Shown: positions 1-11,410, counted from the stretch's first letter. The stretch is 64,000 bases of DNA from Odontocerum albicorne (GCA_949825065.1 OX463846.1:4111366-4175365); one strand, 5' to 3'. The notes: generated by a model not told the origin, from the sequence alone. Translations and numbers: made by a program.

Positions 1-47
1 TATAATAATTTTTAATGTATTCCTTATTTATAAATTTGTTTTTCAAG

Positions 48-251
48 CCCAGCTACAGAAAATCTGGAAGGTTAGACACTTTGTACAAGGCACTTAGGGG
101 AGATATAATCTTCCCAGCCACCTTCCCCCTAGACATCCTGAAGTATAGGACCCCATACTACACCTATCTGGGCTCCCTCACCACCCCACCATGTTCTCAG
201 AATGTCAGATGGATTGTCTATGAGAAACCTTTGCCAATCAGTTCATCGGAG
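48..251 (+). CDS. Carbonic anhydrase, penultimate exon
   Basis: The open frame from about position 48 gives SYRKSGRLDTLYKALRG followed by the TTPP signature and ISSSE, then a strong donor GAG|GTGAGT at 252. The acceptor is most likely the AG at 46-47, with the AG at 51-52 or 57-58 as alternatives, so the left boundary is uncertain by about ten bases. The exon ends in phase 0. Translation past the donor loses all family similarity. Confidence 0.85.
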
Positions 252-3200
252 GTGAGTAAACAAATCGAAATCAAGTTAGAATATTTAAAAATTAAATTAC
301 TTTGTTATTCTAACAATAAGAATTCCCCCTTCACGGGTTTTAACCTTCTATCTCGAGACTTTCGTCAGGTGAAGCGATACTGATTTGTTATAAAAGTAGT
401 ACTTAGGTCAGACTGAAGTCATGTTATTAACTTTTCCCTTTTTGTGCTAAAAAATCCGCGCGTTCCAGTGCTGTGTATTCAATACACATCAATACTCAAA
501 CACATGTAAAAATGAGCGATTTAAATTCGGAAAAATAAGAACATTCAAAGCCAATCGCTTAAATTAATTAAAATTGAAGTCAAAAGTGATGATAAATGAA
601 ATTTAATTGCTGAAAACATTAAAAAGCCATCGGCCGACGTTCACAAAATGGGCGAAGCGACTACCTCAAACGAAATCCCGCGAGCTACTGAGCGAGAGAA
701 GCGAACGAACTGAAATTATTATTATTATTATTATTATTACACATGACAAGAAATATACACAATTTGAGAAAAAACAACAGGTAATTTGATTTGGACATAT
801 AATTTTAATGGATCTGGGTTTGTTGCCTTTCATTTGTCGTATCCCCAGTAAACTAGGCTTTTGCCTGTATCTCACTGAGGATATTTAGCATGAAAAAATA
901 AATCGATACTTCTTTCCGATTTTTGATAACACAAAAAACCCCGTTGCACGCTCTCATCAACCTGACAAACAGTGACACTCAACTACAACTGGAAACATCT
1001 TGCGAAACTCAACTCCTCACACATTATCACTCCAGAAAGACCAAAAATATTCATCCCACAATATACCGCACACAATTATATTTCTTGCGTTGAGTGAGAC
1101 GTGAATAGCGTCGCTTCCTCACCCATAGTGGTTTTTTTAGAATTAATATACCTACATCACACACTGGCGCACGTTTGATTGCATTGGTGAATTTATTCCC
1201 AATTTTCACTAAATATCTCTGATGTGGCCGATAAGTGCTAATTATTATTAATATTATTTTTTTCATTCAATGCGTAGATGTACTACGGAGGAATACCTAA
1301 AATCTGAACTCAGTATTTATTATATTTAAGAGATATTAAAGTTTTTAGAAGCAACGTGTACTAGTTACACATCACAGGGAAGGAAGGGTCAAAGACCACT
1401 CACATCGGAAATGTGTGTGGTCAGTCTTTTGACGCAAACATTTTAATTTTATTAAACGTAATAATATGGAATTCCGCAAAGATAAAGCTGAAACCTTTTA
1501 TACATTTATTCTAGATTAAATTTTAGGTCGACCTCCATGGTCTAGTTGTTAAAACATTTGTCTTCCAACACGGGAGATGCGGGATCGACTCCTGTTGAAA
1601 CCCATTGTGGAATTGGGTTTTTTGCAATATGGTATTCACTTAAATATGTAAATAATATGTTTATTTACATAGTATGTACATACACGTTATATCCTGAAAT
1701 TAAACGTAGATTTGAAGGCAATGAAAAGAAAATACATTTTAGAGATAGGCAATCAAATGATCTGGACTTATTTCATAGCATCCTCCCAATCGAGAAACAC
1801 CTCTACCAATAGGAAAGCAAGTCCGGCCGTGAGGATGTCCGATATTTTTCGGCTTACTGCCTAAATAACAATAATAATTATACATAAACAAAAATACCAA
1901 AAAATAATAATACATAAACAAAAATACCAAAAAATAATAATACATAAACAAAAAAAAAATACATAAATATAATAATACATAAACAAAAATAATATAATAC
2001 ATAAATATAATAATAATATATAAACAAAAATGCCAAAAAATAATAATACATAAACAAAAATAATATAAAACATAAATATAATAATAATAATACATAAACA
2101 AAAATAATATAATAATTATAATAATACACAAACAAAAATACCAAAAAATAATATTACATAAACAAAAATAATACATAAATATAATAATAATACGTAAATA
2201 ATAATAATACGTAATGATAATAATAATTCATAACCAAAAATAATACTGATAATACATAAATAATAATACATAAACAAAAATACAAAAAAAAATACTAATA
2301 ATAATATATAAACAAAAATCAATGAAAATGAAGAAGTGATTAATACAATTCGATAAATATGTACGAAAATTGATAAAAATATAAATGTGCATACATACGC
2401 AGCCCAGTTATTCATTATTCAATGCAGCGTATTCAGTGCAGCGTATTCAGTGCAGCGTATTCAGTGCAGCGTATTCAGTGCAGCGTATTCAGTGCAGCGT
2501 ATTCAGTGCAGCGTATTCAGTGCAATGTAAAGATTTAAAACAAAATAAGAGTCGAAACTTTGAAAAAACAGAGAAATTAACAAGAAGAAAACAGAGAAAT
2601 CTACTAGAAGAAAAACCGAGAAATTAACTAGAAGAAAAGCAGAGAAATTAACAAGAAGAAAAACCGAGAAATTAACTAGAAGAAAACAGAGAAATCAACT
2701 AGAAGAAAAACAGAGAAATTAACTAGAAGAAAACAGAGAAATCAACTAGAAGAAAAACCGAGAAATTAACTAGAAGAAAACAGAGAAATTAACCAGAAGA
2801 AAAACAGAGAAATTAACTAGAAGAAACCCCAGAAATTTACTAGAAGAAAAAACAGAGAAATTAACTAGAATAAAAAAGTTTTGCTGAGAGTTGTTAAATC
2901 ACACGTGCAGTCGCAGCTCTAATCGATTTAACTATTTATGTGTGTTTATAAATTAATTCCGTGAGACTTCCGACTTTTTTTACATATATTATTTCAGATT
3001 CCTAGAGATTTCTACATTGCAATTAGCCTGCCAGGTTGTGACGTCTACAAAAAGTTTAACAAAATACAATACTGTATTATTCAAATAACTCAAAAAAATA
3101 TTAACACAAATATACGGAAAGTATCATATATTTTGTGTTTCTTCACAGTTATTTTTTTATGAAACAATATCTTCTCAGAATTTATAAACAATGTCAAATA

Positions 3201-4961
3201 ATACAAACATATCACAATTTTAATATTTTTGAGGTGCATAGCCGCGCGGTAACGCACTGGACTTCCATAAGGAAGGTCGTCGGTTCGAACCCCCACGCTG
3301 TGCTACTCCCCTCGAACGACACAGGAACTTTTTCCGCCTAGTGTTCGAGGGTATAACGATACATATGGCTTCGATCACAGCTATTATTTTTAGCATAAAA
3401 TTGTATTTAAATAAAAATGCTACATTTATCACGAAATTTATGGCGATCATCTTGGTCTGCGTGGTAATTAGTATTTTTTCCAACTCAGATAATAGGTTTC
3501 TTTTCCTTTTTAAAACAAGAAAAGTGTTGGCAAATACTGGGATATGGTAATTACCTCGCCAAGTTGTACATTAAACAACGAAAGTATAATAAAATACAAT
3601 ACGAGGCTGTTACCATTTAACATATAAGAATTAGTGGTTCAGATATTTTTAATAACATGGCCGGTAGGCTGCGTTGTTTATGGCTCCAGTAATCGTACCT
3701 TCAGGCTTAGAATCACTGGAGTAAGCATGGATTGCGCAGGTCGTCATTGCATGTGTTAGCAATACTACCGCACCATGCGACTATTTATTATCAAACGAAC
3801 TGTTTTTATCAGACTGGGAATATCACTGGTGCACGTCCAGAGCGCACGAGTATTGTTACCAGACACACTCTTAAACCAGAATGGGGTATTTCTTTTGAGT
3901 ATTATCGTGAATCGAACCCGACCCTCCGAGTAAAGCATTTTACCAACTAGACTACGAAGATCATTGAAAGAGAAAATAAGGTTTTCCTATAAAATTCAGT
4001 AACACACACACACACACATAAAAAGTATCAAGTGACGAACACATTTAAACTAGAGATAAATTTTAGATTTTTTCTAGCCATAAAGCACAGAGAAGCAGCA
4101 CTTAGGGATAAGAAAAACGAATAATCTTAAATATAAACCTTAAATATATGGAGGGTGAGAACATTAGAGGTGCTCCCAGTCAGGCATGCTCTTCGTTTTT
4201 TGAAGTTTTTATCACTTTGGTAGGTCAAACAAGACAAACATTTATTTACGTATTGTATATTTACGTATTGTTTGTCTTATTAAATAGATATAAATACGAG
4301 TTATAATTATTTATTTTATAAAGCTTTCAAATACAGGTCACAGACAAAGCTTACATATACAGGTAACAGACAAAGCTTACATATACATGTTACAGACAAA
4401 GCTTACAATTACATGTTACACATTAAGCTTACATATACAGGTTACAGACAAAGTTTACATATACATGTTACAGACAAAGCTTACATATACAGGTTACAGA
4501 TAAAGCTTACATATACATGTTACAGACAAAGCTTACAAATACATGTTACAGATAAAGCTTACAAATACAGGTTACTGACAAAGCTTAAATATAATTATGC
4601 GCCATATATATGTTACAGTAACAAGAAATAAAAATAATTTACAAGAAGTATTTGTTACACCGAAACTACCATTTCTAAAAAAGCTCAAAATACTTTCTAT
4701 GAAAACATTTTCGAAAAGGTTAAAGATGCCAATATCTGATTCATTTTTCTACTATGAAAATATAATCCTTCCAAATTATGTTACGTCCAGAATTTGTACT
4801 AATTTATTTGCTAAAAGAATTTATTAATTTATTTATGAATAATTTAATTTCAGCTCAAAGTCTTCAGAAGTTTTCGAGCAAACGGTCAACCATTAGTCGA
4901 CAATTTCAGAGAACTACAACCCCTGAATGGCAGGAAGGTCTACCGTTACATTTCATGTTAA
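48..4961 (+). CDS. Alpha-carbonic anhydrase, last two coding exons (gene partial, 5' part outside window)
   Basis: Two exons join in phase 0 into 103 residues ending in a stop. The first carries the alpha-carbonic anhydrase signature YLGSLTTPPCSQNVRW, where the first Thr of TTPP corresponds to the catalytic-pocket Thr199 of the human enzyme. The second carries the family C-terminus, with PLVDNFRELQPLNGRKV and a short tail ending YISC. The enzyme interconverts CO2 and bicarbonate. The three zinc-binding histidines lie in upstream exons outside the window, so catalytic competence cannot be judged; a carbonic anhydrase-related protein is possible. The splice sites are CTTATTT-free but ordinary GT/AG (donor GTGAGT, acceptor TTTCAG). 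A possible poly(A) signal AATAAA sits at 5125-5130. The intron (252-4853) is almost wholly repeats. No frame breaks are seen in the two exons. Confidence 0.88.
427..1392 (-). mobile_element. TTAA-flanked MITE family A, copy 1 (interrupted)
   Basis: The copy starts TTAACTTTTCCCTTTTTG and ends AGGGAAGGAAGGGTCAA, where the outer TTAA has mutated to TCAA. It matches four other copies in this window (17205, 25735, 58171, 61977). The family is about 616 bp with TTAA target duplications and roughly 15-bp imperfect inverted ends (TTAACCYTTCC). These are features of piggyBac-type non-autonomous elements. The copy is split by family B sequence at 717-1078. It has no coding capacity; open frames across it differ between copies. 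Confidence 0.8.
717..1078. repeat. Interspersed repeat family B, copy 1
   Basis: The segment from the (ATT)n run through CACATGACAAGAAATATAC to ATACCGCACACAATTATA is nearly identical to 38640-38997 and is present inverted at about 43930-44290. It interrupts MITE A copy 1 cleanly: MITE sequence resumes at TTTCTTGCGTT. The variable (ATT)n run at one end is typical of a non-LTR retrotransposon tail. In the copy at 43.6 kb a reverse-transcriptase YADD fragment adjoins it on the opposite strand, so the orientation of the parent element is unresolved. Confidence 0.7.
1530..1640 (+). mobile_element. tRNA-derived SINE fragment
   Basis: A tRNA-like head is visible: an A-box-like stretch 'TGGTCTAGTTGTTAAAACA' and a B-box-like 'GGGATCGACTCC', followed by 'AACCCATTGTGGAATTGGG'. 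It lacks tRNA acceptor-stem pairing. It resembles the SINE heads at 15871 and 31490 (minus). The body is short and degenerate. Confidence 0.55.
1862..2320. repeat. AT-rich simple-sequence array
   Basis: Degenerate repeats of AATAATACATAAACAAAAAT and AATACCAAAAA run for about 460 bp in the carbonic anhydrase intron. Long open frames rich in Y, C, I and F on the minus strand are by-products of this composition. Confidence 0.85.
2411..2526. repeat. 14-bp minisatellite
   Basis: About eight near-perfect direct copies of GTGCAGCGTATTCA. The copies are almost identical, which suggests recent expansion. Confidence 0.9.
2575..2875. repeat. 22-24-bp purine-rich minisatellite
   Basis: About thirteen copies of AACTAGAAGAAAACAGAGAA plus ATT, varying by one or two bases. 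It directly follows the 14-bp array. Confidence 0.88.
3231..3360 (+). mobile_element. tRNA-like SINE
   Basis: A tRNA-like head spans about 3235-3305, with D-arm-like CCGCGCGGTAACGC and B box GGTTCGAACCCCC. The acceptor ends do not pair, so it is not a functional tRNA. The following sequence (CTCGAACGACACAGG...) is unlike the main SINE of this window, so it may be a second SINE type. Confidence 0.55.
3845..3968 (-). mobile_element. tRNA-derived SINE, 5' part
   Basis: Read on the minus strand: ATCTTCGTAGTCTAGTTGG then a B-box-like GGGTTCGATTC, followed by body sequence. This is the usual head of the main SINE family. Confidence 0.5.
4332..4590. repeat. 26-bp minisatellite
   Basis: About ten direct copies of a 26-bp unit, ACATATACATGTTACAGACA plus AAGCTT, each usually containing a HindIII-like AAGCTT. 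They are immediately adjacent, with no unique spacers. It lies in the carbonic anhydrase intron. Confidence 0.9.
4854..4961 (+). CDS. Carbonic anhydrase, terminal exon
   Basis: After acceptor TTAATTTCAG the reading frame gives LKVFRSFRANGQ, PLVDNFRELQPL and NGRKVYRYISC, then TAA: 35 codons plus stop. This is the conserved C-terminal strand of alpha-carbonic anhydrases (PLVxNFRxxQPLNGR). It begins in phase 0, matching the donor at 252. A longer open frame in another phase covers the same bases (SLQKFSSKRSTISRQF...) and is a shadow. Confidence 0.88.
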   Translation, partial: LKVFRSFRANGQPLVDNFRELQPLNGRKVYRYISC

Positions 4962-5186
4962 CATATTAAATTCAAAATGCCATTTTATCTATTTGAAATT
5001 CCTAGTCAACTAGTTATAACTGCAACGATATATGTTTTATGTAACTTTTATTGCACTATATCGCATATTTAAAACAAGACTGCCTTAAGTCGAAATAGTT
5101 AACAGGTCAAATCTCACTATAACGAATAAAGAATTTTCGAAATTTTCAGAATAACGAATATTTTTCGTTGAATCCAACAAATGTAT
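4962..5186. other. 3' flank of carbonic anhydrase
   Basis: A possible poly(A) signal AATAAA is at 5125-5130. The sequence around 5110-5160 (CACTATAACGAATAAAG...ATAACGAATATTTTTCG) resembles the ends of pogo/Tigger-type elements, but no matching partner end is seen. Nothing else is recognised. Confidence 0.3.
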
Positions 5187-5770
5187 TAGGTATATAAATA
5201 AGTATCCGCCGTTTTTTATCAAAAATTGGGCATTTATTGTGAAAGAACGGAACCTTGTGTTCTATTCGAAGTATTACCCATCGCTTGCCACTACTTTTTC
5301 CCATCTTTCTGGCAGCATACGGATACCGCGTCGGAAGAATGCTTCATCTTTTGAGGCTATCCACGAATCGACCCAATTTTTGGTATCTTCGTATGATGTG
5401 AAGTGCTGCTCAGACAGGCCATGCGTCATCGATCGAAACAAGTGGAAAACAGAAAGAGCAATATCTGGTGAATACGGTGGGTGGGGTAAAACTTCCCAAT
5501 TGAGTGTTTCCAAATAGGTTTTGACAGATTTCTTCAAATTGAAGAAGTAAATCAAAAGTTCCCGCAAATGACGCTTATTCGGCTCAAAACTTGACATTTT
5601 CGCACACAAAAGAATATATTATACTGATAAAAATTCACTAATATTTCAAGGTTATGTTGTTGACAGATGTCCAACCTTACGACAATGACGTTTTACATCT
5701 GACAATTTTAACCATAACTTACTGGTGGCGCCAACTTTTGTCAAACGGCGGCGGCTTATTTGTACACCTG
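5187..5770 (-). mobile_element. Internally deleted mariner element
   Basis: Imperfect terminal inverted repeats GGTATATAAATAAG and GGCTTATTTGTACACC (read inward) bound a minus-strand open frame at 5274-5609. That frame starts with the N-terminal mariner helix-turn-helix start (MSSFEPNKRHLRELLIYFF) and jumps to the C-terminal DDD region (PHPPYSPDIALS, FHLFRSMTHGL, WVDSWIASKDEAFF). The middle of the transposase, including two catalytic Asp, is missing, so it is non-autonomous. The left TA target duplication is visible; the right one is mutated. Confidence 0.82.
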
Positions 5771-7009
5771 ATAGATAAAAAATGCGTTTAACGAAAATTA
5801 AAATTTCAGCATAATTAATATTTTTCGGCCGAGACCGCTGTTGATAAGATCCAAGCCAACGGGCTAGTATGACACAAGCGGTTGGCGGACACAATACAAG
5901 TATGTAACCGATGGTTAATACATTTGGACGCTCTTAGAAAAAAGTCTTATTTAAATGGATAATTAATTGTTCACTTCATAATTTAACACGAGAACTAGAA
6001 TTGTTCAAGTTGATTTTTTATCTCCAAATCGTCAAGGCTTTTTACAACCTTAGTATTATATGTGCAGTAAAAATATATTACATCAGAAGTGAAAATTCAT
6101 TTATACTTCCTCATATGAAGGTTTCGTAATCGGAAACCATGAATAGAATGAAACAGTTTTATCTGTTCTATAGCACTGATGTCCCTGAAAAATAGTTTTA
6201 ACGACTATGTATATTAAATATGCAATTATAAATATGGCTAAGAAAAACTTACTCAGATAAATTTTTCTCAGAACCGTCAGAATAAAATCAGTCTTTGAAA
6301 TTAATAAAATTTAGTATATTTGTTCAACGTTTTATTCTGGAATTAAATAGTTTTTTTAACAATATATTTTTCTTCCATACTCAGTATAGCGAAATTAAAG
6401 TAAAACCAAATATTTTTTATTGTCCTTTGAGTTTCGTTATCATGGGTTTTGACTTGTAGTACCAAAACCGACCTCAAAACTTAATTGAAAATTAATTAAT
6501 AATGAGATAAGGTCCAGAATAAATTTCTGAGACATTAATTTCCATCTAGATATTCCATCTGACATGCTTGACTATGATATCTTCTTGAAGTATACCTACT
6601 TTCTCTCTGAAAGAAGGATTATATTCGATTTAATATTTCTAGATGTTTTTATTCAAAATATCGTTGACAAAGCCGATATATTGGCTTAAATTACGTCGAA
6701 TTGACGACACCAATGCTCACCTCACTTATTCGCAAGTATTTCATTTCGTATTCCCACTTGGTCTACAAGATAGTTCAATCCCATTTATACCGAAAATTGC
6801 TATACTAATTATAAAATCAACTCCTCTATAATTCATATGCAAAGACTTGGAAACGAGTTTTGCAACAATTTAGATATTTTTAATATAAGTATATATAGTA
6901 TTCGCCAGAATATCACAACAATATTTAGAAATAGGTACTCACTTTGTGCTCTCCTTTATTAATATAAATAACGTTATGTAAACAAAGCATTAAGGGCAAT
7001 AGTTTGCCT
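5771..7009. other. Intergenic, nothing recognised
   Basis: AT-rich sequence without long frames, tRNA-like boxes or paired inverted ends that I could support. Confidence 0.4.
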
Positions 7010-7330
7010 CTGGAGTTGAGTAACCCTGCATCAACATGTAGGAAGGTTTTAATTCTGCAAAGCAACTTGCATCTCGTTCTACTAATGAAGCCATGTGTTT
7101 TCTATATATCAATATCTATCCTTAAAATTCCCACAAAATTTTCAAAGATTATTAAATAATTTTAAAACAATGACTGTAATTTATTATTACTACTGCTTTT
7201 TGTATCTTCATGTTAGTTTAAGATAAAGTTGTATTATTTGTCAATAATTTTAAGTACGTGTATAACCTGTCACATGTTCATTTGTATATAAAGACACTGT
7301 TGTGTCGTTAATTAAATAAATTAATTAATA
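7010..7330 (+). repeat. Interspersed repeat family G, copy 1
   Basis: The segment from CTGGAGTTGAGTAACCCTGC to the tail TTAATTAAATAAATTAATTAAT is repeated at 22205-23065, where it is interrupted. The tail of short A/T-rich repeats after 'CACTGTTGTGTCG' suggests the 3' end of a non-LTR retrotransposon. No coding sequence is recognised. Confidence 0.6.
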
Positions 7331-7519
7331 AATTAAATAAATGAATAAATATGTAAAGTTTGAAAATACAACTAATATATGAGGATTATTTAGAAATAAA
7401 AAATATGGAATAAAATATCTTTAAGCCTTCACAATGTTTATGCCTTAACTGTAAATAATATAGAACGAAATATGTATGTCAGAATAGAATGAAAGGGATA
7501 TATGTTCCTTTACCTAACC

Positions 7520-8650
7520 CAGGGGTCAGCAAACCGTGGCTCGCGAGCTGCATGCGGCTCTTTTCGTAAGGATTAGCGACTCTTCAATTCCAGCTTTACC
7601 AAGGCAAGGAACTGTGTAGCAGCAAATTCACAAATCTGACCAGCCGCTTGAATGAGCTCGAAAGAGAGAATTCCAATTTGATCAGCGTAAGTGAACAGCT
7701 GCGAAACAAATGCTTAAAATAGAAACAATTACTCGTATATTTGATACATGGAATAGTTTGCCTGAAACAGGTGACACAATAAAAGAACTAGCATTTGCCA
7801 TTCTCATAATATTTGGTTCTACATATTTATGCGAACAAACATTGTATTTCATGAATCAAATAAAAATGAAGTTAAGAAGTACATTAACCGACGATAATTT
7901 TCAATCATGCCTAAAATTGAAAACAAGTAGTGACTTGCCAGACATGACAAAGGGATGCGAGGTCACCGTTCTAACTAGTAGACTTAACAAAGCCCAAAAA
8001 GTGTTTTATTAGTGTTTAGTTATTTAGGTGTTCTTGTTTAATAAGTAGTGAACTGAGCTACTGAAGTTTAGAGACTCTGGAATCAGTTACAAACCAATAT
8101 AAGACTCGCTCCGTCCTTGGCGTGCTTTAAGAAGCGACTGAAAAGCCTCTTAATTTCTAGTCAGTAAAATAACGTGTTTCATTCCTGATTTTTCTTTTCC
8201 TTTCCTCTCCACCATCCCTCCCTTTCCTTTTGATTGATGATATCTCACTTTGTATGAAAAAGAATGTTCGGGTGACTGTCCGTCTTTGTGGGGTTCGTGG
8301 ACATGTGCTCACGTATATGTTCATGGATTTCGTGGGGATGGATAGTCATTTGAATGGTTTATGCGACCACGTAACTTGCTTCATTTACTTTTGTCTGGTT
8401 GGTTGGAAGAGATTGCCGCCTAGCAATAACCCCGCCAAATTGTATTGGCAATAAAATCGTTAAATAAATAATGTTATATTCTTCTAAGTAGCCTACATCT
8501 GTATTATGAATTCGAGTTTTAAATTTAAAAAAATATTTTATCTCGAGTTTTAAATAAAAATCTTAATTAATGTTACGGCTTTACGAAAAGTTTTGAGATT
8601 CTGTTTACTTAATATTTGGCTCTTCTCACTAGAAAGTCTGCCGACCCCTG
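7520..8650 (+). mobile_element. hAT element, deleted, with perfect 8-bp target duplication
   Basis: The ends are CAGGGGTCAGCAAAC and GTCTGCCGACCCCTG, 13 of 15 bp inverted-repeat match. They are flanked by a perfect 8-bp direct duplication ACCTAACC (7512-7519 and 8651-8658), diagnostic of hAT transposition. The frame at 7710-8012 keeps a C-terminal hAT dimerisation segment (IFGSTYLCEQTLYFMNQIK, then LRSTLTDDNF). The rest of the transposase is gone. A LINE-tail repeat (family D, 8209-8474) lies inside it. Confidence 0.88.
8209..8474 (+). repeat. LINE 3'-end repeat family D, copy 1
   Basis: It is closely similar to 36565-36838: CCACCATCCCTCCCTTTCC at the start, CTGGTTGGTTGGAAGAGATT near the end, then a GTTAAATAAATAA tail. 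The last 60 bases resemble the 3' end of the SINEs in this window. It is nested in the hAT element at 7520-8650. Confidence 0.65.
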
Positions 8651-8658
8651 ACCTAACC

Positions 8659-9570
8659 AATAAGAATATGATGGTGCGATACTGTTCGAAGAGGAAAATC
8701 CTAATTCGTTTTTGCATTCTTGCGAAGAAAAACAGAGAACCTTTAGCAATTCAAATGTGTCAATAGCAATTAGCTTACTACACGTTATGTTTTATCGTGT
8801 TGTATTTCATCAATCGCAAGAATACAACAATTGAGTAACTCCGTGTCTAGTTTGGTATACTCGTATATCTTTAATGTAAATCTTGAGTTCAAGAAGATCC
8901 TTTTCCAGCATTTCGTAAATCTTCGTGTTTAGTATTCAGTCTGGCATTTCCTCAATATTCTTCTTTGGAGTCTTGATTGGGACGAGTATTGGGTACGAGA
9001 CTGGGTACGAGTATTTCATTTTATCCTTAGTATTTTTTCTTTATCATTTACCGTATAATTTCTTATTATTGTTGCCTTTGAGAGTGATTTTTTATTTTTC
9101 GTATGGAAGAAAGTGAAATATGGATATCAGGATTAATTCATGGATAATGAACATTGTTAATAAGACAAGTTTCCGATATAAAGAGTCATTAAATAATAGT
9201 TTAAATCGAATTTAGTTTAAAAATAAGTATGATAATTTTACGAATTTTTTTACTTGTGGCAATCTTACATTAAAGATGCGATATGTGTTTTCAATGCAAC
9301 TCTTATAGTTTCATGAACCCTGTTTAAAATCTCTATTGAACAGGGTTCAAATTATAGATGATAGAAGACTTACAATTTCCACCAAATTAAAGGGTTACGT
9401 ATTCGATTATCAGCAATAAAATAGTGATTAAAAGAAGTTATTATAATGTTAGTTTTTTAAATTTATTTATTGCTTATTTTATTGATAAATCTATCTTAAG
9501 TTAGACAACAACGTTCCTATTATTGAGCTTTATTAAAGTTGGTTGAAAAAAATAGCACCTTCATTGATGT
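8659..9570. other. Intergenic, nothing recognised
   Basis: No supported gene. A short imperfect inverted stretch around 9310-9350 (GAACCCTGTTTAAAAT / AACAGGGTTC) could form a hairpin but has no known family. Confidence 0.35.
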
Positions 9571-9926
9571 TGTGGCGGTCGTCGCACACTCGGTCAATGA
9601 CCCGGTGATGCGACCTTCGCCCTCCTTGACAATACAAAACAAACAAGTCCGAAGTTCACACGCCGGTCATTCAACCCGTAGCCGGGAGCGGACCGCATTC
9701 CATGCCGGAACGAGAACGCACCACGTCTGTCGCGCCGGTTCCTTAAATAAATTGTCACCTACATACGACATTAATCGTTTTGCTAATGCAGAAACGAGAC
9801 GAAGGATATTTTGCTCGCATTCCCGCACACACGCGGAAATAGTATAAATACCTACGTTTACTAATAAAAACTCTTCTTCCGCATTGCGATCCAAAACGTG
9901 TTTTATTTATCAACAAATCATCATCA
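9571..9926 (+). mobile_element. Candidate solo LTR 1
   Basis: A GC-rich island starts TGTGGCGGTCGTCGCACACT in very AT-rich surroundings. It has promoter-like TATAAATA at about 9843-9850 and AATAAAA at about 9862, the order expected of an LTR. It shares CGGTCA(A/T)TGA(A/C)CC-type words with the island at 22361. No flanking target duplication or coding region is identified, so the right boundary is approximate and the call is an inference. Confidence 0.45.
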
Positions 9927-9944
9927 TCTCTTCCCTTAAGAACA

Positions 9945-10320
9945 TAGAATCCTAAAATGTTTTCAATCTATGCTATTTGAATTTAATTTTCAATGTTATG
10001 CTATTTGAAAAAAAAATAGCACTCTCCTTGATGTTATATATCTAAAATGTAGTTATTTTGAAAAAAGTGTAGCACTATCATTGATGTTTAAAATAAAAAA
10101 TGGTATATTTTGAAAAAAAATAACACTGTCACTGGTGTTTTAAATCAAAATAGCTATATTTTATAAAAAAAAAAAAAAAAGCACTGTCATTATTGTTTTA
10201 AATCTAAAATTTTGAAAACAATATAGCACTATCATAGATGTTATTTGTGTAAAACATTGTTATTTAGAAAAAAGATAGCACTTTCGTTAGTGTTTTCAAT
10301 CTAAAGTAGCAAGCTTAAGC
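9945..10320. repeat. Degenerate ~50-bp tandem repeat
   Basis: Six or more copies share TTTGAAAAAAAATAGCAC, a pyrimidine-rich CTTTCATTGATGTT and TTAAATCTAAAAT, spaced about 46-59 bp. One further copy lies left of the LTR candidate (9540-9570), so that island appears inserted into the array. Confidence 0.65.
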
Positions 10321-10485
10321 AGTTAAGTTAATGTTGTTTCAACTATTTAAATTCCCATTTGTCATTTTGTAAAATTTGGACTCCTTTGAGGCTTTTCTTT
10401 TTTTCGTTCTTATGTGGGTTTACTTTTTATTTTGTTATCTACCATACGTTTTTGTTTTTTTATTTATATCTTTAATCTAGATATG

Positions 10486-10855
10486 CGGGAGTGTGGGATG
10501 GAAGGGCTCGCCCTACATTGGTGGGGTGTATCTCGGCCGGGGTAATGTTTGTGGGATGAGCCCGGACATTTTAATGTCTTGTCTCTTGAATGTATTTTTC
10601 TTTGTCATCTATTTATTTTCTGTGTTTTTTTTATTTTCTTGTTCTACATGTTCAAGGGTGTGGGCTGAAAAACGTCTGGTGTCCCCGTGGCTGGGCTCGC
10701 CCTATATTGGTGGGGTGTATCTTGGCCGGAGGATGTTATTAAATGAGCCCAGACCTTTTGATAGCTTCTGTTTTTTAATGTATTCTCTTTTTAATGTGTT
10801 CTTGAAATGTGTCCAAATGTATTATGTACATACTATGTTTTTCTCCCTGGCTCCA
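10486..10855 (+). repeat. Family C LINE-tail-like repeat, two partial copies
   Basis: Two direct copies of a segment containing GGGCTCGCCCTATATTGGTG and GGGGTGTATCTTGGCCGG begin at about 10500 and 10660. A third copy, ending in AATAAACTTATATTTATTTA, is at 25022-25258. The 218-residue open frame across them encodes nothing recognisable. Confidence 0.6.
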
Positions 10856-10869
10856 TCTCAACTCATTGT

Positions 10870-11410
10870 CTACGAAGACTGTTGGGGTCAGCTCTCCTCG
10901 TCCTCAGGTTGTATGCTTTTCTGTCCCGGACTACGTACCCCAGGCCGTGTCTCTGCATCAGGTTATCCTTTTGCACCACTCATGAATTATTTGGTCTTCC
11001 TCTGGTTGTTCCATGGAGAACAGAAGAGAGAGAGAAAGATCCATGGAGATTGCCTGGTTCACAATGTGATCGGGTGCTCTGCGTCCAACGTGCCTATACC
11101 ATCTCAATCGCCTCTCCTCCATCTTACTGTTGATGTCTGTAACACCTAGGCTTCCACGAATGCGTGAGCTTTTTATTTTGTCTCTTAGGGACACACCAGC
11201 TGACCATCTTAGCATGAGCATTTCAGCAGTTTCTAGTTGCCTAGAGTAAGAGTTATACATCGTCCAGCATTCGGAGCCATAGAGGAGTGCGGGTCTGACA
11301 ATCGTTTGGTATACTTTTCCTTTTAACTTTACTGGTATTTTCGGATCACATAGAACTTCCGTCATTGATCTAAACTTCATCCATCCCACACTAATTCTAT
11401 GTGTTGCATC
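10870..11410 (-). mobile_element. LINE fragment, RTE-type reverse transcriptase C-terminus
   Basis: The minus-strand frame (10958-11389) reads VYQTIVRPALLYGSECW, then AEMLMLRWSAGVSLRDKI, RIRGSLGVTDI and RRLRWYRHVGRR. This is the conserved C-terminal block of endonuclease-reverse transcriptase LINEs of RTE/BovB type. The polymerase core and endonuclease are absent. A run of TTTATTTATTTAA at about 11450 lies beyond its 5' side. Confidence 0.78.

Noticed and set aside
1739..2415. Several Y/C/I/F-rich minus-strand open frames
   Set aside because: By-products of AATAATACATAAACAAAAAT simple repeats.
3235..3310. Possible tRNA gene
   Set aside because: Good B box but acceptor ends do not pair and the sequence continues as a SINE body.
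4332..4590. Regular 26-bp repeats resembling a CRISPR array
   Set aside because: Units are directly adjacent with no unique spacers, the genome is animal, and no cas-like gene is present. It is a minisatellite. The same applies to the 27-bp array at 13.2 kb and the 36-bp array at 12.1 kb.
10493..11149. 218-codon plus-strand open frame
   Set aside because: Spans two copies of repeat C and the antisense of a LINE reverse-transcriptase end; no protein family.
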